From Flavobacterium resistens (GTDB taxonomy: Bacteria > Bacteroidota > Bacteroidia > Flavobacteriales > Flavobacteriaceae), in the NCBI RefSeq assembly GCF_900182645.1, contig NZ_FXTA01000001.1:1054001-1118000 (forward strand): a stretch of 64,000 nucleotides of DNA. Reading direction: 5' to 3'. The notes under the pieces were generated by a model that had not been told where the DNA came from, made no database searches, and saw nothing but the letters and a program-made list of their open reading frames with translations. Positions 45,470 to 55,185 of the stretch are shown here, one piece after another. The translations under genes and the position numbers were made by a program. Within the stretch, counting starts at the first letter, position 1; each line of letters begins with the position of its first letter.

Positions 45470-46849
45470 ATGAAAACTACATTTTTTAAATCTGCAATAG
45501 TTCTTTTTCTTTTGTTCGGATGGACAATTGCATCGGCACAAATGATCAAGACAAAAACACCTGCACGTGCAAAAGGTCAACAAGATGTACTCAGAATGGC
45601 AGCAGAGCCAATCCCAACTGTTCGTATTGCTTTCATCGGACTTGGAATGCGCGGTCCGGGAGCTGTTGAACGCATGACACATATTCCGGGCGTTGAAATT
45701 GTTGCTCTTTGCGACATGACTCAGGAAAACACTTCAAAAGCAAATGAAATTTTGACTAAAGCTGGATTTCCAAAAGCACAGGAATTTTATGGTGATGAAA
45801 ATGCATGGAGAAAAGTAACAGCATTGCCAAATGTAGATTTAGTTTATGTGGCAACAGATTGGCTTCATCATGCCGTAATTGGAGTTCAGGCCATGAAAGA
45901 TGGAAAACACGTTGCAATTGAAGTTCCAGGAGCTTTGACTATGAAAGAAATCTGGGAACTGATTGATACTTCCGAAAAGACGAGAAAACATTGTATGCAA
46001 TTGGAAAACTGCGTTTACGATTTCTTCGAATTGACGACTCTTAACATGGCTCAGCAAGGTTTGTTTGGAGAAATTCTTCATGCTGAAGGTTCTTACATTC
46101 ATGGTTTACAGCCATTCTGGGGAGAATACTGGAACAACTGGAGAATGGATTACAATATCAAACACCGCGGCGATATTTATGCGACACACGGAATGGGACC
46201 TGCGTGTCAGGCACTAAATATCCACCGTGGTGACAAAATGAATTTCTTGGTTTCAATGGATACAAAAGCGGTTGGAAATCCTGCTTACATTAAAGAAAAA
46301 TCAGGGCAAGAAATTAAAGATTTTAGAAACGGAGACCATACCATGACTATGATTCGTACTGAAAACGGAAAAACAATCCAAATTCAGCACGATGTTACTT
46401 CTCCTCGTCCGTACAGCAGAATGTACCAATTAAGCGGTACAAAAGGTTTCGCAAATAAATATCCATTAGAGGGTTATGCTTTAGATGGAAAAGAATTAAG
46501 TGATGATGTAAAACCAAATCATGAAAAACTAAGCGCACACTCTTTTGTTCCTGAAGAAGTGAAAAAAGCATTAATGGAAAAATACAAACATCCAATTGCA
46601 AAAGGAATTGAAGAACAAGCTAAAAAAGTAGGCGGTCACGGCGGAATGGATTTTATTATGGATTATCGTTTAATTCATTGCCTTCAAAAAGGACTTCCTC
46701 TTGATATGGACGTTTACGATTTAGCCGAGTGGTCTTGTCTTGGTCCATTAACAGAAATTTCATTGGATAATAATTCGGCTCCTGTTGAAATTCCAGATTT
46801 TACCCGTGGAGGCTGGAATAAACTTAAAAAATTAGAATTTTCTGAGTAA
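45470..46849 (+). CDS. GH109-type alpha-N-acetylgalactosaminidase (Gfo/Idh/MocA fold)
   Basis: A 459-residue exported enzyme. A Sec-type signal (1-24, ASAQ) without a twin-arginine motif is followed by a Rossmann domain (AFIGLGMRGPGAVERM, ALCDM, ATDWLHHAV, VAIEVPGALTM) and an alpha/beta domain with QLENCVYDF, HRGDIYATHGMGP, GHGGMDFIMDYRL and DVYDLAEWSCLGPL. These match GH109 enzymes such as that of Elizabethkingia, which use tightly bound NAD to cleave terminal alpha-GalNAc (blood group A, mucin O-glycans). This is the best single clue to the substrate of the locus. It could instead belong to a related Gfo/Idh glycosidase group. Confidence 0.82.
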   Translation: MKTTFFKSAIVLFLLFGWTIASAQMIKTKTPARAKGQQDVLRMAAEPIPTVRIAFIGLGMRGPGAVERMTHIPGVEIVALCDMTQENTSKANEILTKAGFPKAQEFYGDENAWRKVTALPNVDLVYVATDWLHHAVIGVQAMKDGKHVAIEVPGALTMKEIWELIDTSEKTRKHCMQLENCVYDFFELTTLNMAQQGLFGEILHAEGSYIHGLQPFWGEYWNNWRMDYNIKHRGDIYATHGMGPACQALNIHRGDKMNFLVSMDTKAVGNPAYIKEKSGQEIKDFRNGDHTMTMIRTENGKTIQIQHDVTSPRPYSRMYQLSGTKGFANKYPLEGYALDGKELSDDVKPNHEKLSAHSFVPEEVKKALMEKYKHPIAKGIEEQAKKVGGHGGMDFIMDYRLIHCLQKGLPLDMDVYDLAEWSCLGPLTEISLDNNSAPVEIPDFTRGGWNKLKKLEFSE

Positions 46850-46875
46850 ATATTTTTTATTGGTTAGTTAAAAGG

Positions 46876-46913
46876 AACAAGAGGGCATTATTTTAAAAAA
46901 GTGCTCTCTTGTT
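46876..46913 (+). terminator. Hairpin between the GH109 and GH35 genes
   Basis: AACAAGAGGGCA (46876-46887) and TGCTCTCTTGTT (46902-46913) pair with one G-T wobble around a 14-base loop. It ends 28 bases before the GH35 start codon. Confidence 0.5.
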
Positions 46914-46941
46914 TATTACAGTTATTTATACTATTTCGAAA

Positions 46942-48798
46942 ATGAAAAAAATCATACATATTCTTTTGTTTTTGCTTGTCATAAATTTATCATCCACTGC
47001 ACAGCAAAAACAAACCTTTGCCATTCAGGATGGAAATTTTCTTTTAAATGGAAATCCAGTGCAAATTCACTCTGGCGAAATGCATTACTCCCGAATTCCT
47101 CAACCGTATTGGAGACATCGTTTAAAGATGATGAAAGCGATGGGTTTAAATGCTGTTGCTACTTATGTATTTTGGAATTATCATGAAATTGCTCCCGGAG
47201 TTTGGGATTTTAAAACAGGCAATAAAAATTTAGCCGAATATATTAAAACCGCTCAGGAAGAAGGTTTGTTTGTGATTTTACGTCCAGGACCTTACGTTTG
47301 TGCGGAATGGGAGTTTGGAGGTTATCCTTGGTTTTTACAGAATGTTCCAAATATGGTTATTCGTGGCAATAACAAGGAATATTTAGCTGCTACTAAAGCT
47401 TATTTTAATGAATTATACAAACAGGTTGCCAATTTACAAATTACGAAAGGCGGACCAATTATTATGGTTCAGGGCGAAAATGAATTTGGTTCGTATGTGT
47501 CACAGCGAAAAGATATTCCGTTAGAAGAACATAAAAAATATAGTGCAGCTGTTTTTCAGCAATTAAAAGATGTTGGTTTTGAAGTTCCGTTTTTTACTTC
47601 AGATGGAAGCTGGCTTTTTGAAGGTGGTGCACTCCCTGGAGCTTTACCGACAGCAAATGGTGAAGACGATGTTGCAAAACTAAAAAAAGTGGTTGATCAA
47701 TTTAATAATAATCAAGGTCCTTATATGGTTGCCGAATTCTATCCGGGTTGGTTAGATCATTGGGCAGAACCATTTCCGACTCAAAAGTCAGAACAAACGG
47801 TTCGCCAGACTAAAAAGTATTTAGACAATAATGTTTCCTTCAATTATTATATGGTGCATGGCGGAACCAATTTCGGATTTACTTCTGGTGCCAATTATGA
47901 TAAAGAACACGATATTCAGCCCGATATGACATCATACGATTATGATGCGCCAATAAGCGAAGCTGGTTGGGCAACTCCAAAATACAATGCTTTAAGAGAA
48001 CTTTTAAAAACTAAAGAAACACCAAATATTCCTGAACAATTTCCTGTAATCACGATTCCAAATATTTCTCTTTCGAAAGTAGTTGACTTAGAAGATTTAA
48101 AATCGAAAATTGATCCTATAATCGAAGATACGCCACAAACATTTGAGCAGTTAAATCAAGGTGACGGTTATGTTTGGTATAGCAAAAAATTTACACAGCC
48201 TATCAGCGGTAAATTAGAATTAAACGGATTAAGAGATTATGCAATAGTTTATCTTAACGGAAAAAAGGTTGCCGAATTAAACCGTTATTACAAAAAATAC
48301 AGCTGCGAAATTGAAGTCCCTTTCAATGCGACTTTAGATATTTTAGTCGAAAATATGGGACGTATAAATTATGGTTCTCAAATTAATTCTAACAATAAAG
48401 GAATTATCAGTCCGGTAATTATTAATGGAGAAACGATTACCGGAAATTGGGAAATGTATAAATTCCCAATGAATAGAGAACCTGACTTAACGGCTTACAA
48501 AAACCCAGGAAAAGCAAATCGTCCTGTTTTGTACCAAGGAGCTTTTGATTTGAAAAAAACAGGAGATACATTTCTAGATATGAGAGATTTTGGGAAAGGA
48601 ATTGTCTTTATCAACGGAATCAATATTGGCCGTTATTGGAGTGTTGGTCCACAACAAACGCTTTATGTTCCAGGATGCTGGCTTAAAAAAGGAAAAAACC
48701 AAATTACCATTTTTGAACAGAAAAATGAAACCATTCAAAAAGAAGTCAAAACAATTACAACGCCAATTTTACAAGATTTAAAACCTGAAAAAGGTTAA
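46942..48798 (+). CDS. GH35 beta-galactosidase
   Basis: A 618-residue exported enzyme from the ATG at 46942 (MKKIIHILLFLLVI, signal ending SSTAQ). The frame opens 11 codons earlier, within the hairpin preceding the gene. The GH35 barrel carries GEMHYSRIPQPYWRHRL, NAVATYVFWNYHE, the acid/base in QGENEFGSY (Glu181) and the nucleophile in VAEFYPGWLDHW (Glu265). A beta-sandwich with GLRDYAIVYLNG and GKGIVFINGINIGRYW follows. It removes terminal beta-galactose. It is the last gene of the locus and ends in a perfect terminator. Confidence 0.93.
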   Translation: MKKIIHILLFLLVINLSSTAQQKQTFAIQDGNFLLNGNPVQIHSGEMHYSRIPQPYWRHRLKMMKAMGLNAVATYVFWNYHEIAPGVWDFKTGNKNLAEYIKTAQEEGLFVILRPGPYVCAEWEFGGYPWFLQNVPNMVIRGNNKEYLAATKAYFNELYKQVANLQITKGGPIIMVQGENEFGSYVSQRKDIPLEEHKKYSAAVFQQLKDVGFEVPFFTSDGSWLFEGGALPGALPTANGEDDVAKLKKVVDQFNNNQGPYMVAEFYPGWLDHWAEPFPTQKSEQTVRQTKKYLDNNVSFNYYMVHGGTNFGFTSGANYDKEHDIQPDMTSYDYDAPISEAGWATPKYNALRELLKTKETPNIPEQFPVITIPNISLSKVVDLEDLKSKIDPIIEDTPQTFEQLNQGDGYVWYSKKFTQPISGKLELNGLRDYAIVYLNGKKVAELNRYYKKYSCEIEVPFNATLDILVENMGRINYGSQINSNNKGIISPVIINGETITGNWEMYKFPMNREPDLTAYKNPGKANRPVLYQGAFDLKKTGDTFLDMRDFGKGIVFINGINIGRYWSVGPQQTLYVPGCWLKKGKNQITIFEQKNETIQKEVKTITTPILQDLKPEKG

Positions 48799-48801
48799 AA
48801 C

Positions 48802-48837
48802 AAAAAAGCCATTCACCGCGGTGAATGGCTTTTTTTA
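48802..48837. terminator. Perfect bidirectional terminator closing the glycan locus
   Basis: AAAAAAGCCATTCACC runs directly into its reverse complement through CGCG, with A-run and T-run ends. It serves GH35 (+) and the convergent osmC-like gene (-). Confidence 0.88.
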
Positions 48838-48851
48838 TATTCGTTTAAAAA

Positions 48852-49253
48852 TTAACTCCAGTTGAAAGTAATTTTCTTTTCTATTTCACTACTTAAACTC
48901 AAAAATACTGGGCAAGTCATTGCAGCACGTTCCAAAATAGTTTTGCTTTTTTCATCAGCATTACTTTTCATTTGAAATACAATTTCAATTGCTCCAATTC
49001 TTCTTGGTTCTGCATTCATGATTTTAGTTACTTCCGCTGTAGAACCTACGAAATCAACTTCTAAATCACGGGCTTTAATTCCCATAATTGTCATCATACA
49101 ACTTGCTAAAGCATTGGCAACTGTATCTGTTGGAGAAAAAGCCTCGCCTTTTCCGTTATTATCTAATGGCGCATCTGAGATAATTTCGCTTCCAGATTGC
49201 ACGTGAATTGAACTTGTTCTTAAATCGCCTAAATAGGTTACTTTTGATGTCAT
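48852..49253 (-). CDS. OsmC/Ohr family peroxiredoxin-like protein
   Basis: A 133-residue protein of the OsmC family, thiol-dependent hydroperoxide reductases. The two redox cysteines are in ASCMMTIMGI and MTCPVFLSL. The family beta-sheet start TYLGDLRT and FSPTDTVANALASC loop are clear. Its start codon shares a base with the stop of the upstream LysM gene (TAATG arrangement), pointing to translational coupling with that envelope gene. Subgroup (OsmC, Ohr or YhfA-like) is not resolved. Confidence 0.85.
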   Translation of the reverse strand: MTSKVTYLGDLRTSSIHVQSGSEIISDAPLDNNGKGEAFSPTDTVANALASCMMTIMGIKARDLEVDFVGSTAEVTKIMNAEPRRIGAIEIVFQMKSNADEKSKTILERAAMTCPVFLSLSSEIEKKITFNWS

Positions 49254-51349
49254 TAATTTGCTGCTTTTAAAGTTAAATCGGTGTCGTAATATAAAATGTA
49301 AACACCTTTGTTTGCGTGTCCGCCATCTTCTTTTTTGTAATATTGAAATTTATTATCCACTTGTTCTGTGGTCATTAAATCTGCTGTTTCCTGATATGTT
49401 TTTCCTTGAACCAAACGCATCATAGTGTCAAAAGTAACATCAAATCCTTTTGTTGCATAAGTATTTGGATTCACTTTATTTTTCAATCGGTATTCTTTTT
49501 TGAAAATCAATGCTCCTGCTTCGTCGCTTTCGCGGGTAATAGAAGGATACATCAATTTCAATTTCACCAAATTATCAAAACTGATTTCATCTGTATCTAA
49601 TGTACTGTTTGGTTCTAAAATAACCAATTGTACCTGACATGTTTTTTGCGAATCAAGCAATGCTTTTATCGTTGTTTTTACCATTGCTGTATTTCCTGTT
49701 TCCATAACAACATAGTTCATTCTTCCTGGAAGAAGCAAACCTTTTAGATTAGCAACATCTAATCCGCCAGTTTCTGTTAAAGAAGCAAACACTACTCCTT
49801 TTTGATTCTGTTTAATATAATTTATAACCGATTCTTTTTTCTTGTCAACAACGGCTACTATATTTCCATTTTTTGCACGCATATAATCAAAAACCGAATT
49901 ACGGATTACATCATTAGACGGAATCGCCTGATATAAATTATCAATTGGGTTTGCAGTATCTTTTGATAACGGAGAAATTACCGGAACGTTATTTGAACGA
50001 AGTGCATTTGCAGTTGCTTCAGCGTTACTTTGATAAAATGGTCCAATAATCGCGTTGGCATTCTGCAGTTTATTCTGAGCAATCAAACTAGAAATATTCG
50101 ATGAAGTTTTAGTTTCTCCTGAATCGTAAATGGCAACATCAATTGGTAATTTCAAAGTTTTAGCTGAATCAATTGCCATCATTGCTCCCGAATAAAAATC
50201 CAGCGTCATATTTAAAAATTTATCGTTTTTAATTCGGTTTGCAGCACTTGTAGTATCGCTTTGCATTTTAGCCAAATTAAACGGCAATAATAAAACTACT
50301 TTCTGACGATCAGTCTGACCTCTTTTCTTTGTCAGTTCCACTATTTCAGGATCTGCAGAAACAGTTTCAGATTTAACTTTATCAACAATTTTAATGCCGC
50401 TTGGAGCTGAAGTTTCTATAGCTTTTTCCATTGGTTTTTCAACAGCTTTTTCTACTGGCTGTGCCTGAGCAATAATCGGCTGAGGTGCTAAATATCCTGT
50501 CGGAACTTTCAAAACCATTCCTTCTTTTACACCTTCAGAAAGTGCTGGATTTAATGCTGTCAGTTCCTCTTGACTCAAATGAAAAGTTCTTCCTAGACTA
50601 TAAAAAGTCTCTTTTGGCTTCACTTGATAATCCATGTAAGTTGTTGCCTTTTTAGAAGTTTCCGCTTTTTTAGTTTCAGTAGGTTTTGCTGTATTTGCAA
50701 TTGGTGCTGCTTCCGTTTTTGGAGCAGTTCCTTTTATAGTCAATCGGTATCCAACTGGAAGGTTTGAAACAATTTCAGGATTTCTTTTTTCCAATTCTTC
50801 AACTGTCATATTGTATTGCTTTGCAATGCCAAATTTTGTTTCCTTTGGCGCAACATCATGATACACATATTTTTCCTGTGAACTATTTTTAGACGGTTTA
50901 GCATTAGCAGCTGTTTTTGCAGCTGAACCTTTTGCCGGAATTACCAATTTCTGTCCAACTACAACTCCATCTTTCTCTAAAAATGGATTTGCAGCTTTCA
51001 ACGCTTCATCTGAAATATCATATTTATGTTCAATACTCCAAAAAGTTTCTTTTGGCTGTACTTCGTGAATAATTTCTTTAGAATTCGCCGTCGTTTTCGC
51101 CACAGCTGGTTCAGATTTTATCGCTGTTTTTGAACCGCTTGCAGGAATCAGCAAAACCGTATTTGGCTTTACGCCATTTCTTGCATCAGGATTTAATACA
51201 TAAATATCATAAGGCGTAACTTTAAATTTTAATGCAATCTCATTTACAGTTTCACTTCCTGAAACGGTATATTTTACTGTCTTTCCCTGCGAAAAAGCAG
51301 AACAGGTTACAAAAAAAACAAGAAACAATAATGTTGAATAATATTTCAT
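49253..51349 (-). CDS. LysM-repeat protein with periplasmic-binding-protein-like domain
   Basis: A 698-residue exported protein (signal ends SAFSQ at about 21). Four LysM repeats lie near 24-70, 93-140, 160-207 and 238-284 (for example VQPKETFWSIEHKYDIS and VKPKETFYSLGRTFHLS), separated by Ala/Lys/Pro linkers. Residues about 345-698 form a type 1 periplasmic-binding fold (VVLLLPFNLAKM, ANAIIGPFYQSNAEATA, VPVISPLSKD) like the Leu/Ile/Val-binding or LpoA families. No transporter genes are nearby, so it more likely acts at peptidoglycan. The Lpo idea is an analogy only. Downstream osmC overlaps by one base. Confidence 0.85.
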   Translation of the reverse strand: MKYYSTLLFLVFFVTCSAFSQGKTVKYTVSGSETVNEIALKFKVTPYDIYVLNPDARNGVKPNTVLLIPASGSKTAIKSEPAVAKTTANSKEIIHEVQPKETFWSIEHKYDISDEALKAANPFLEKDGVVVGQKLVIPAKGSAAKTAANAKPSKNSSQEKYVYHDVAPKETKFGIAKQYNMTVEELEKRNPEIVSNLPVGYRLTIKGTAPKTEAAPIANTAKPTETKKAETSKKATTYMDYQVKPKETFYSLGRTFHLSQEELTALNPALSEGVKEGMVLKVPTGYLAPQPIIAQAQPVEKAVEKPMEKAIETSAPSGIKIVDKVKSETVSADPEIVELTKKRGQTDRQKVVLLLPFNLAKMQSDTTSAANRIKNDKFLNMTLDFYSGAMMAIDSAKTLKLPIDVAIYDSGETKTSSNISSLIAQNKLQNANAIIGPFYQSNAEATANALRSNNVPVISPLSKDTANPIDNLYQAIPSNDVIRNSVFDYMRAKNGNIVAVVDKKKESVINYIKQNQKGVVFASLTETGGLDVANLKGLLLPGRMNYVVMETGNTAMVKTTIKALLDSQKTCQVQLVILEPNSTLDTDEISFDNLVKLKLMYPSITRESDEAGALIFKKEYRLKNKVNPNTYATKGFDVTFDTMMRLVQGKTYQETADLMTTEQVDNKFQYYKKEDGGHANKGVYILYYDTDLTLKAAN

Positions 51350-51444
51350 AATAGACTTAAAACAATTTAATTTTTAATTCAAAAACAAGTTACTAAATTC
51401 TTGTCAGAGCAAGATTCGAGCCAGTGTTAATTCCGTCCCAAATA

Positions 51445-53361
51445 TTATCTCAGATCAATCTCGACCTTAGCAATAATTATCTCTTTATATAACTCATCTT
51501 CTTCCTTTTTCTTGCATTTATACAAAACTTCTTCCATGTTTTCGAACTTATCCGAGTAAACATAATACGAAAGACTGTTTATATTGAAAAAGAAACTTGC
51601 GTTAAAATCACCAGAATCAATAAGTTTCATGATAAGCTTATCGCGTAGTGTTGCGTCTGTAAATATACCTAAAACTAAGTAATAGCCGTTTGAAACTTCT
51701 TTAAGATTATCAAAAACTTCAACTTTTACTGTTTTGTCTTTTTTAAGCGGATTTTCTTCCAATTCGCGTTTCATCTCTTCTAATGAAACTACTTTTGAAG
51801 TTTCAGAAATCCCCGATTTATTTTGTTTTTTAATCGCCTCATCCTGATACTTTTTCAACTTTACCAAAGCCAGTTTATCGTCAAATTTTCGAGCTTCCAT
51901 ACTATAATAAGAAGCTTTGCTGATGTGTCTTTTTACTTCAATTTGTTTTTGAATGTCTAATGAATCGATTTTCGCTATTAAAAGCTGATTTTGCGCATCA
52001 CCTTGCTCCTGCTCGATTTTATAACGCTTGATTTCTTCTAAAGAAAGTCTTTGTTGAATTGAAGTTACATTATTATTTTTCTCGCTTTCGCGGATTTTCT
52101 TTTTATATTCCTGATTTTCTTCAACAGCTATTTTTTCTACTTTGTTCATCAAACCGGCATATGCTTTTCGATTTTCTCCCAATTCTTTTTTCAGTTGAGA
52201 AGATAATTCACTCGTTTTTCCAATGCTTTCATACGATTGTTTTTCCAGACGTTTTGACTCATCAACATTCATAATATCCATTCGTTTCAATTCAACTAAA
52301 TCATTATTCATTGTATTTACTAACGAATCTAATTTGGCCATCAAAATATCCTGAACATTTTTATTGGCTTCTAAAACCAAACGTAATTTTTCAACCGAAT
52401 TTTCTTTAGAACCATTCATATCATTCAGATTTACTTTCAAATCATTGATTTTTATAATCTTCTGATTCATTTCTTTCTGAATAACCAATCTGTCTTTCAA
52501 ATCTTCTAATTCTACAGTTTTGGCTTTTGTTTTTTCAACCACAACTTGTTTTTCTGCAAGAGCAAGCATCAATTCCTCGCTTTCATTTGCGGGTTTTATT
52601 TCTTTTGTGTTGATGGCTAATTTATTTCCAATAATCAATCCGTTTACAATTTCGGGATTTTGTGATTCTAATTGATCGATAGAAATTCCGTATTTTTTTG
52701 CAATCGAAAATTTCGTTTCTTTTGGTTCAACAACATGAAAAATAGTTTCTTTATTAATCACACGAACTCTTCCGTCTAAAGTTTTTCTTTTATTCGGAAT
52801 TAAAATAGTTTGCCCGATCTGCAATCCGTTTTGCAGCAATTCTTTATTTTCATTTTCTAAATCCTGAACCGAGACATTATATTGTCTGGCAATGCTGAAT
52901 AAAGATTCTTTAGCAACAACAAGATGCGAAGCTTTTGAAGTATTTGTATTTTCAGTTTTCGAAAGATTTGAAGCATTTTGCGGAATAATTAATTCCTGGC
53001 CAACCTGAAGTCCGCCGGCGAGAATTTCTTTATTGGCTTCCTGAAGTGCTTCTTGAGAAACTTTATATTTTTTTGATAAACCGTAAAGTGTTTCCTTTTC
53101 CTCAACAATATGAGTAATTTGTTGGTCTGATTTTATTTTTTCAGAAGAATGAACCGGAATCTTAATAATCTGATTGTCTTTGATTCCATTTTGAGATTCG
53201 GGGTTGAACTTGTAGATTTCATCAACCGAAACCTTATATTTTTGGGCTATAAAATAAGCGGTTTCTCCCTTTTGAATTTTGTGCTCAATAAATGATTCTT
53301 GCGCAATTATTCTGTTAAAAGACAAAATAAAGACAAGAAAAAACGTTAAAAATTCTCTCAT
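51445..53361 (-). CDS. LysM-repeat coiled-coil protein with SPOR-like C-terminus
   Basis: A 638-residue exported protein (signal ends IIAQ at about 21). Four LysM repeats lie near 25-71, 82-129, 143-190 and 207-252. A long, highly charged coiled-coil region follows (about 260-545). The last 80 residues (NGYYLVLGIFTDATLRDKL, SLSYYVYSDKF) resemble the SPOR-like tails found on flavobacterial outer-membrane and T9SS-associated proteins. It is probably a peptidoglycan-bound periplasmic spacer. It sits between guaA and a second LysM gene. Repeat divergence suggests an old duplication of the N-terminal LysM block. Confidence 0.8.
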   Translation of the reverse strand: MREFLTFFLVFILSFNRIIAQESFIEHKIQKGETAYFIAQKYKVSVDEIYKFNPESQNGIKDNQIIKIPVHSSEKIKSDQQITHIVEEKETLYGLSKKYKVSQEALQEANKEILAGGLQVGQELIIPQNASNLSKTENTNTSKASHLVVAKESLFSIARQYNVSVQDLENENKELLQNGLQIGQTILIPNKRKTLDGRVRVINKETIFHVVEPKETKFSIAKKYGISIDQLESQNPEIVNGLIIGNKLAINTKEIKPANESEELMLALAEKQVVVEKTKAKTVELEDLKDRLVIQKEMNQKIIKINDLKVNLNDMNGSKENSVEKLRLVLEANKNVQDILMAKLDSLVNTMNNDLVELKRMDIMNVDESKRLEKQSYESIGKTSELSSQLKKELGENRKAYAGLMNKVEKIAVEENQEYKKKIRESEKNNNVTSIQQRLSLEEIKRYKIEQEQGDAQNQLLIAKIDSLDIQKQIEVKRHISKASYYSMEARKFDDKLALVKLKKYQDEAIKKQNKSGISETSKVVSLEEMKRELEENPLKKDKTVKVEVFDNLKEVSNGYYLVLGIFTDATLRDKLIMKLIDSGDFNASFFFNINSLSYYVYSDKFENMEEVLYKCKKKEEDELYKEIIIAKVEIDLR

Positions 53362-53377
53362 AAATAGTAGGTTTAAA

Positions 53378-53411
53378 AAATTAAGGCATTACAAATGTAA
53401 CGCCTTAATTT
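53378..53411 (-). terminator. Hairpin after guaA, just upstream of the LysM gene
   Basis: AAATTAAGGCATTACA (53378-53393) and TGTAACGCCTTAATTT (53396-53411) form a 16-bp stem with one mismatch and a two-base loop, followed by T residues on the minus strand. It ends 17 bases before the LysM start, so it may act as a partial terminator. Confidence 0.6.
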
Positions 53412-53422
53412 GAAAAATCTTA

Positions 53423-54952
53423 CTATTCCCACTCAATTGTTGCAGGTGGTTTTGAACTAATATCGTAAACAACGCGATTCACGCCTTTTACTTTATTTAT
53501 AATATCATTTGATACTTTCATCAAGAAATCATAAGGCAAATGAACCCAGTCAGCCGTCATACCGTCAGTAGATTCAACAGCTCTAAGCGCCACTACTTTT
53601 TCATAAGTACGCTCATCGCCCATTACTCCAACACTGTTTACAGGAAGCAAAATTGCTCCAGCCTGCCAAACTTTATCGTATAATCCCCAAGATTTCAATC
53701 CTTCAATAAATACCGAATCAACATCTTGTAAAATTTGTACTTTCTCAGGTGTAATATCTCCTAAAATTCTGATTGATAATCCTGGTCCTGGGAAAGGGTG
53801 TCTTCCTAATAATTCAGGATCGATTCCTAATGTAGCTCCAACTCTTCTCACTTCATCTTTGAAAAGCATTCTAAGCGGTTCTACAATTTTTAATTTCATA
53901 TAATCTGGCAATCCACCAACGTTGTGGTGCGATTTAATAGTTGCAGATGGTCCTTTTACAGAAACAGATTCAATAACGTCTGGGTAAATTGTTCCTTGCG
54001 CTAACCATTTTACGTCTTCTAATAAGTGTGATTCATCATCAAAAACTTCGATAAATACACGACCAATTGTTTTACGTTTCGTCTCTGGATCACTGATTCC
54101 GGCTAATTCGCCAAGGAAACGATCTCCGGCATCTACACCTTTTACGTTTAATCCCATTCCTTTGTATTGATCTAATACACTTTGGAATTCGTTTTTACGT
54201 AAAAGTCCGTTATTAACGAAGATGCAATATAGATTTTGTCCGATTGCTTTGTTTAATAAAACTGCTGCTACAGTAGAATCTACTCCTCCAGATAAACCAA
54301 GAACAACTTTATCGTTTCCTAGTTTTTCTTTTAATTCTGCTACCATTTCGTCAACGAAGGCATTTGGAGTAAAGTTTTGAGGAACTTCAGCAATTTTAAC
54401 CAAGAAGTTTTCTAACATCTTTTTACCATCTGTTGAATGGTAAACTTCTGGATGGTATTGAATTGCATAAGTAGTTTCGCCTTCAATTTTATAAGCTACG
54501 TATTCTACATCATGCGTGCTTGCTAATTTTACAGCATTTGTTGGAAGCGCTTTGATACTATCGCTATGGCTCATCCAAACCTGGCTATTTTCTGAAACTC
54601 CTTCGAAGAAAGTTTCGCCTTCTTTAATATAAGACAAGTTTGCTCTTCCGTATTCTCTTGTATTAGAAGCTGCTACTTCACCACCGCTGAAATGCGCTAA
54701 ATATTGCGCTCCATAACAAACGGCAAGCAAAGGCATTTTACCTCTAATTTGCGATAAATCAGGATGCGGTGCATCTTCTCCTCTAACAGAGAAAGGGCTT
54801 CCTCCTAAAATTACGGCTTTATAACTTGATAAATCACTCGGAATGTGATTGTAAGGGAAAATTTCGCAGAATATATTTAATTCGCGAACTCTACGCGCAA
54901 TAAGCTGAGTATATTGCGATCCGAAATCTAAAATAAGTACGTTGTGTTGCAT
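53423..54952 (-). CDS. guaA: GMP synthase (glutamine-hydrolysing)
   Basis: A 509-residue enzyme that aminates XMP to GMP. The class I glutaminase domain (about 1-195) has [10 protein letters not shown] (nucleophile Cys) and [10 protein letters not shown]. The ATP pyrophosphatase domain contains [12 protein letters not shown], and the dimerisation domain ends in the invariant PPATIEWE. Start is the ATG at 54952 ([11 protein letters not shown]). A TTG two codons upstream is not used. Length and all motifs are canonical. Confidence 0.97.
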   Translation of the reverse strand: MQHNVLILDFGSQYTQLIARRVRELNIFCEIFPYNHIPSDLSSYKAVILGGSPFSVRGEDAPHPDLSQIRGKMPLLAVCYGAQYLAHFSGGEVAASNTREYGRANLSYIKEGETFFEGVSENSQVWMSHSDSIKALPTNAVKLASTHDVEYVAYKIEGETTYAIQYHPEVYHSTDGKKMLENFLVKIAEVPQNFTPNAFVDEMVAELKEKLGNDKVVLGLSGGVDSTVAAVLLNKAIGQNLYCIFVNNGLLRKNEFQSVLDQYKGMGLNVKGVDAGDRFLGELAGISDPETKRKTIGRVFIEVFDDESHLLEDVKWLAQGTIYPDVIESVSVKGPSATIKSHHNVGGLPDYMKLKIVEPLRMLFKDEVRRVGATLGIDPELLGRHPFPGPGLSIRILGDITPEKVQILQDVDSVFIEGLKSWGLYDKVWQAGAILLPVNSVGVMGDERTYEKVVALRAVESTDGMTADWVHLPYDFLMKVSNDIINKVKGVNRVVYDISSKPPATIEWE

Positions 54953-55020
54953 GCGCAAAAATACTTTTTATATTCCAAAATGAAAAATCGGAGCAATGAA
55001 AAAAAATATTTTTTTTTCAT

Positions 55021-55127
55021 TTTAGGTTCTAAGATGCTAAGGTTCTAAGGTTCTGAGTTTTTTTCAACGTAATAAAAAGGTAAAAACTTAGTTACTTAGA
55101 ACTTTAGCAACTTAGCATCTTAGAAAA
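55021..55127. repeat. Inverted pair of CTAAG repeats (family A)
   Basis: GGTTCTAAGATGCTAAGGTT starting at about 55024 is mirrored by CTTAGCAACTTAGCATCTTA-type words ending near 55124, forming a long imperfect stem. Unlike the other copies it lies in a divergent promoter region (guaA left, lipoprotein right). Confidence 0.6.
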
Positions 55128-55185
55128 AAAAATCCAAACCTCAAAATATTTCGTATGTAACGAAAAACCCAATTTAAAATTAACT

